Assembly: GCA_028583415.1 (NCBI GenBank)
Contig: CM053267.1
Location: 50,559,414 to 50,623,413, forward strand
Source of the DNA: Protea cynaroides
Taxonomy: Eukaryota; Streptophyta; Magnoliopsida; Proteales; Proteaceae
Direction of reading: 5' to 3'
Length of the DNA stretch: 64,000 nucleotides
Of the stretch, positions 39,801 through 46,868 are shown piece by piece. The translations under genes and the position numbers were made by a program. The notes beneath the pieces are model-generated. The model made no database searches. It saw nothing but the letters and a program-made list of their open reading frames with translations, and was not told the DNA's origin. The stretch's first letter is position 1. Every line of letters starts with the position of its first letter.

Positions 39801-42800
39801 CCCCTAACTAATGTGGGATTAAGTTTGTGTACCCTTATCGATCTCCCGAACCACTTTGTACTCACCATATCTTGGTGGGGACCCCTCAACAATCTCCCAG
39901 GATGGTCGGTATTCGTCGCCCTCGGGTGTCATACTGAGTGACATTATTGGCAAGGTTAGGGGTTGGGTGACTTAAAAGGGAAAATACAAAAAGGGGGGGG
40001 GGTGACATTTTCCCTAATATTTATTAACAACTATGATTGAGCTTTGTTGATAACCTAGAAGCAATAGTGTCGTAAAACTTAACAATAAAGACTTTCAAAT
40101 GAGACAAGCTTGGAAGGCCTGCAACAGGGTCTTCTGAATGAGGCAATCTGATTTTGCAATCCAACTTCTCTCTCCTCTATTAATCAGTTCTACTGTTGCG
40201 ATGCTATTGACCATTATCTGTACATTATGTGCTTTTTCATCTGCCATTTCATCTTGCATATACTTGTAATTCATTTATGAAGAGGGGAAGTTCATGTACT
40301 TGCAATTGACAACTCATAACATTGGAAGAGGGGGTAGGGAGCTGGAGCTACCAGTACCATTTGTGTTCTGTTGCTGATGTCCATTGGTCATGGGAGATTG
40401 TAGGTGGTGGAAAAGGGTTTGGAAGTGAAACGGGAGGGGGGGGGGAAGAGATTGGGGTAAGCAAAATTTTCAAGTGAAAGGAGGGATTTCCATACCATAA
40501 CAAAGGACCTTAAATTAGGAAGCTTGGGGGTGGGACATCTGTAGAAGAATTCTCTACCCATTTCCTCATCAGATGAGTCATCTGAGTAAATTTATCAAAA
40601 TTCTGTGTTTTCTTTTTGACGTATGCTTCTAATACTTTCTGAATTGCTTCTTATGTCATATGACAAAGCATATTACTGCATGAAGCATTTTTTTTCTTTC
40701 ATCCAAAGTTAATTGAGAAGTGGTTAGATTTCCATTAGCTCTGAATTCAGGAAGCTTTTGTCGAATTCCATTAACATTCTCATTTCTTCTTTCCCAGGTT
40801 TGAGCAATATGTAGACTATGCCCTTGATGTTCCCATGTATTTTGTTTATCGGAAAAAGAAGTATATTGATTGCACTGGAATGTCATTCCGGGTTTCCATC
40901 TATCCCTAATCTCATTTTAACTGCTGCTATTTTAATTTCTGTAAACGTACTTTGATATTAGTCTCAACTCTGAAGGATTTTCTTTCCCTCTTTACCATGA
41001 CTTTTGTCAGATGCTAGTGGTTTGTTTCAGATATTAACTTCTTGTAGTATATCTGCAGGACTTCATGGCAGGTAAACTTCCTGCTGCTCCAGGAGAATTG
41101 CCAACACTTAATGATTGGGAGAATCACTTAACTACAATTTTTCCTGAGGTTAGATCCTAAGACAACAATCTTATTATTATTATTTTTTTAATTTATTTTT
41201 TTTTAATTTTTTTTTACAATTCTAGATTAAATTAGGTTTGTTATCCAACACAAGTGCCTAAACTAAGCCTTATGGTGCTCTTTAATTCAGGTCAGGCTGA
41301 AGAGATACATGGAGATGAGGGGTGCTGATGGCGGTCCTTGGAGGAGGTTATGTGCATTGCCAGCATTTTGGGTATTTTGCCTCAAATTTTATATTTTAGA
41401 ACTGAAGGATTTAATGCTAATTTACTTTACTGGCTGGAATATACCTCACTGAGCTGGAAATTCTTGATAGTAAGTTGGATTGTTGGCGTTCATGAGTGAA
41501 CATGGATAATTAGATCTGTCTTAAAGATTCCACTGAAGAGTCCCCAGCTCTAATGAGCTCCTTACTTTCGATTCTTAACTTATATTGTATGACAATGTTG
41601 AAATATCTATCTCAATAATTTTTGGGTGCTTATATTTGGATGAACAGTACAGTTGTAATATCTTGATGTGTATCTGTTGGAATGAATGTGTAGCCAACTG
41701 GTTGTAACATATATTGCATTCATTTTACATGATTATTGATTTGCATGCTGGTCAGACAATATTAGTTGATTCTTATTCTGTATCTCATGTAGGTGGGATT
41801 ATTATATGACGATGTTTCACTACAAAGTGTTCTTGATATAATTGCTGATTGGACTGCAGAAGAAAGGCAGATGCTGAGAAATAAGGTACTGTAACCAACA
41901 CAAGGATGTGAATTGAATGGCCTGTAGATCCTTGTGAAAATGTTATGATGCACTGATATGGTTCTATTTTTTTTTTTTTTTCATTTTATATTTAATTTTT
42001 CCCACATAAATTCTGACTTGCTTCAAAGAAATAGGCCCTATGACGGAAACAAAATGGAAGAAAGAATAGTGGATATACTGTAACTTATGAAAGTTTCTGT
42101 TTATTTCAGGGGATTTTTTTTGGGGGGGGGGATTTATGGTGTTAGAAACTCACTTTCTTTCTCTTTTTTCTAGGTTACACTTCATGGTACCTTTGTGTAT
42201 TGGATTAAGGATATAACTCCTGTTCATAGTGTTAAAACGCTTGGGGATGACAGGACGATGCAGGATTCTAAGATGGGACTGTGACAGAGCTTTAGATTAT
42301 ATAAATTTTCGAAATAAAAATTTTACATGCCCATTTGTAAATATTTATAATTTCTTCTAAACTCTAACAAAAGATTTATTTATTGCCATTTGAAATTATA
42401 GTTAGAACTTGGTAATTTGGATAAAATATTCAACTGCTGATTTTTCTCTTGGTAATTTGAACAAAATATTTCAAGTGTTGATTTTGCTCAAAGTTTGCAT
42501 CCATGATTAGTGATGAACTATTTCATGGAATCTTAGTGTTCTCTGCCACTACTGGGATGGTACTTCTTTGAATTTTCATGTATACACACATCTTATAGCT
42601 CTTTACTGGTTTTTACTAGTACAAAGAATCTTACTGCACTTAACTGTGTGTTGGCAGGTACCAATTACTGGTCTAAAAACACCATTTCGAGATGGGTTGG
42701 TAAGGCATGTCGCAGAAGAAGTTGTAAAGCTGGCTAAGGTAGCTGGGAGACAATCTGTGTGAATGATCTGTAAGTTCCATTATCTAGGTTAAATACCTCA

Positions 42801-45800
42801 TAATGTACAATTATTGTGCTTCAGGATGGGTTGGAAAGAAGAGGCTACAAGGAAACAGGGTTCTTGAATGAAGTGACTGAGGTGGTAAGGACAGGTAATG
42901 CATTTCAACCTTAATGAATTATTCTTCTCAAATTTTATGGCTTGAACATCAGAGAATTGTAAATTGTAAATCATGGTTCTAAAAGTCTCTTGTGCAACAG
43001 AATACCATTTCTCCAGCATTTGCCAGGACAAATATGATTTTGGTGCAACTTGAACCCCTTTCCCCTGCACCTTATGATTATGTGCAGTGAGGGTGGTTAC
43101 AACTTACAACCCTTTAACAGGACTTGTTTCATTAACCTATTTACATATAGCACTTCACCCAAGTGACCATGTAGGGAGGCAGAGAGAAAGAGGGGGTTGA
43201 ATTTATACCTTTAAATTCCTCCTATATCTAGGATTATCCTCCTACTCATCTAGAAATGGAAACCTTTTAAGAGAAGATTCCAATGTTTGGTGATTCATTT
43301 TCTTTCTGTTTCCACATAGCAGTTGGAAGGTCAGTTGAGTTGAATCCGTAGTGTATTAGGCTTTTCTGGAGCAAGCTCCACTTGAGGCGATCCTATGCCT
43401 TACCCCTGTCTAATTTGACTGACATGAGGCCATGGTTACCTATTCTTTTCCTGCCGACTGTTCAGGTTTTCGTGAAAGATAAGTTCAGGTTTTCGTGAAA
43501 GATAAGTGCATTGCCTGTGTGTGTCGCCCTATAATGAAACCATCCGATTGTTCCAGTTTGACATAGGACAATTAGGGTACAGCTCTATGGTTCAGTAGAC
43601 CTGAAATGGTTGTGGGAAAGAGAGGCTAATAAAGGTAAATTCAGATTACAGGGATGGAAAGGGCCAGTTCACCTCTAAGATTCTTTTTCCTGGAAAATAA
43701 ATGATGAGGTGGCCAAATGTTATGCCCCCCACCCACCCCCCCCCCCCAAATACACACAAAAAAAAAAAAAAAAAAAAAAGACAAGCAAGTTTACATATAA
43801 CCGTAACTACTGTGGAGTCTTTAGGCTGTAGTTTACTGTTTCTATTTCAGTATTCTGAAACTATTAGTATTCTACGACTACTAAAGAGTTCATTGATGCA
43901 TGGGTGACCTTTAAACACTGTTTCCAGAATTTTATAGTTATCTGTGCACCTGTTTGAGTATAACTGTACAAATAGACCCACCCCTTCATCTATTGATATG
44001 GATGTAAGCTTGCTCCCAAGATGCTCCATAGAATTATTTACTAGCTTCTGACTGGCCCAGATTTTTTGAGTTCTTAATATCTGTTGCAAAACAGATTAAG
44101 AAAAGAAAATAACAAAGAGGGGAGAGAGAGAGAGAGATCATAGAAGCCAGAAGTAACGCCTCTTTCCCCTTCTCTTCTATATATATTAATTCAGAGAAAG
44201 AAAACATATCAGAACTAGGACTCTATACGTCAGAGTCCTAGTTAACAATAAAAGAATAGTCATACTATGAAAGGAAACTCAAGACAAAAAAGGAATCCTA
44301 AACTAACTGCTTCTACGGCAGTGCACAAATATAAAACTGACTAGTTAGAGTAGGATAAGGACTCTAAGTCGACACTAGCTTGTTGCGTCAACACTCCCCC
44401 TCAAGCTGGAGATCGAGACAATGTAAGAGCTTCAGCTTGAAACAATGTAGCAATGGAAGCAGCACCAACAGAGAGAGCTTCAACTTGAAACAATGTAACA
44501 ACGGAAGCAGCAGCAATAGTGTGAACTTCAGTGTGTGAACCAAGTAGCAATAGTATCAGTAGTAGCAGAAGCAACAATAGTGGTGGCTCCCAACACTTGC
44601 AAAAAAAAAAATAGGTTGCATTACGTGCAACAAGTAATAGTCTCTTCAACGAGCATACTTGAATAAAAAGGTTGCATCTTGCGCAATTGACTAAAATGTT
44701 GCATTTTGTGCAACTGATAATAGTCCCTTGCCAATGAGTAGACTTGAATTAAAATGTTGTATCTTGTGCAACTGACCAAAAGGTTGCATCTTGTGCAACT
44801 GACAATAGTCCTTTGTCAATGAGTAGACCTGAAAAGGTTGCATCTTGTGCAACTGAACAAAAGGTTGCATCTTATGCAACTGAACACAAAGGGTTGCACC
44901 ATGTGCAACTGTAGTAGGCTCCTTTCAATGAACTTGAGCAGATATAGGTATAATCTCCACCTCACGTGGAACATTCCACGTGGACAAATTACGGCGTGAG
45001 ACGTCAAATTCTAGGATATAGATGCGGTAGTAGCAACAAGCACCATCTTGAAGGATGAACAGCACTAGAAATCCCATAAGCAGAAGCAGTCGCAAATAAT
45101 AATCAAATTTGAAGTCGATCCAACGGTTGGATTAAGAGATATAAAGAAGTCCTTGCAACATTAGGGCTTGGGAAGATAGGCCTCCTTTTTTTTTTATATA
45201 TATATTTGAAAAACTGTAGCTGTGACGTGGCAAGACAGATCAACAAAGTTCAATGTGTCATGCTAGGACTGGGTAACATCATATCAGAATGTGAACTTGA
45301 TCCAATGGTGGATATGAAAGTTATTAAGAAGTCCTAATTGAAGTGAACTTCCTTAAAACCCGAAAACAGCACATCAGGGATTGATCCAATCAGAAACATA
45401 CATCAGAATTGACAGCAAGTTGATAGGGAGTATCAGATTTTGATGGCATGTTATTAGGACTGGGTTGACAGCAGTAAATAATATGTAAAAAAAGCAGATT
45501 AAAATGTGGGGAGAAGGTAATGATTGATAGAATAACAAGAAGAGACAATTTAGATTTGACAGCTGATGGACAGGATTGGGTCTCATCTCAAAAACAATTC
45601 TCTTCCACTATAGCCAAGAGCAACATAGGGAATAAACAAGAGAAAACTCAAATTTGACAGCTGGTTGATAGGATTAGATCTTATCTGCAAACCAAATCCC
45701 ATCCACCATGAGTGTGAATAAACAAGAGACAAACCAGCTCTTGAAATTGGGATCAGATTTAATAAACAACTGATTTAGGATAATATCCTAGAAATCAGGA

Positions 45801-46821
45801 TAAGTTGTCACTGAACCTTCAATAATTAAAGAAAAGAAGCAATATCAATGAGCTACCCCACAGCCGTAAGTGATTGTGCTAAAACAAAACAACCCAGATT
45901 TGATATCTGGTTTTGCAGTAACTGATTAGGTGGTCGACAGCAACAATAAGAATCAGAATAACTTTCTTACAATGGAGGATAAGAGAGACTCAGCTTTGAA
46001 TCTGCACAGAATGGTTCCTGGATTTGCAGAGACAACATACCAAAGTTTGCAAAGAACGGGAAACTAAAGCAGAAGCAGCATAGCAGCAATGGTGGCTGCA
46101 CCCCTAACAGAGAACCTTTAATGACTCTCAAAACGGCAGATCAGGTCAACCTGGCTCTAATACCATGTTGCAAAACAGATTAAATTACAAAGAGGGGGAG
46201 AGAGAGAGATCGTAGAAGCCAGAAGTAACGCCTCTTTCCCCCTGTCTTCTATATATATTAATTTAGAAGAAGAAAACATATCAGAACTAGGACTCTACAA
46301 GTCAGAGTCCTAGTTATCAATAAAAGAAGAGTCCTACTGTGAAAAGAAACTCAAGACAAAAAAGGAATCCTGAACTAACTGCTTCTACATTCGTGTACAA
46401 ATATAAAACTGACTAGTTAGAGTAGGATAAGGACTCTAAGTCGACAGTAGTTTGTTGCGTCAACAATATCCATTGGAAATTCTTCTTTCCTCCTGAACTC
46501 CTCTCGAAGAAGAAAAGGTAAAAACCTTTATAAAATCTGACCCGTTAGACCAAATTGACTTTGTTGCCCATGGAATAATGACCTGCATCTGTCTTCAGAG
46601 TGACTCAAACACTCTAAACAGAACATATCATCTCCATTTCGCCTATCAACTTGCAATTTTTAAAGAGATAAGCTCCATTTGATTTCCTTTTACACACAGA
46701 TAGCATCATACCACAAATCACTGTCTGTTTTAGTCAGAATTTTGCAACCCATTCCAAAAGAATCTGGATATCTTAGTCTTTTGCCATTGTACCTATTCAT
46801 ATAAAATATCAGGCCTGTTAT

Positions 46822-46868
<47 letters not shown>

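Larger units (their letters stand above)
38059..40021. mobile_element. TIR-bounded DNA element carrying nested retroelements
   Basis: The left arm TTTAGGAAAAATTTCACCC ... CACCTTGCCAATAATATCAG (38062-38140) faces the right arm TGACATTATTGGCAAGG ... GGGTGACATTTTCCCTAA (39938-40019). The terminal inverted repeats run about 80 bp. Flanks are too AT-rich to fix a duplication; a 9-bp one would match 6 of 9. Inside are a copia 5' fragment (38751) and a TRIM (39366-39933). Removing the TRIM restores the right arm to continuity with the sequence to its left. Superfamily uncertain, Mutator-like possible. Confidence 0.65.
44082..46465 (-). mobile_element. Complete non-autonomous LTR retrotransposon, 2,384 bp
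   Basis: LTRs 44082-44393 and 46166-46465 are highly similar, both TGTTGCAAAA...GCGTCAACA on +. A perfect 5-bp duplication ATATC flanks the element (44077-44081 and 46466-46470). Directly inside the right LTR, GGCTCTAATACCA (46153-46165) is the complement of primer-binding site TGGTATTAGAGCC. Directly inside the left LTR, CTCCCCCTCAAGC is the complement of a polypurine tract. The 1.77-kb interior has no gag or pol similarity and no long ORF. It carries an eightfold hairpin repeat. It sits antisense in the last intron of GSH1. Related LTR debris lies at about 22040-22500 and 37600-38000. Confidence 0.95.

Noticed and set aside
42658..42762. ORF running past the GSH1 exon into AGRQSV and stop
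   Set aside because: It is read-through of the donor at 42739; the next exon continues the conserved protein in phase.
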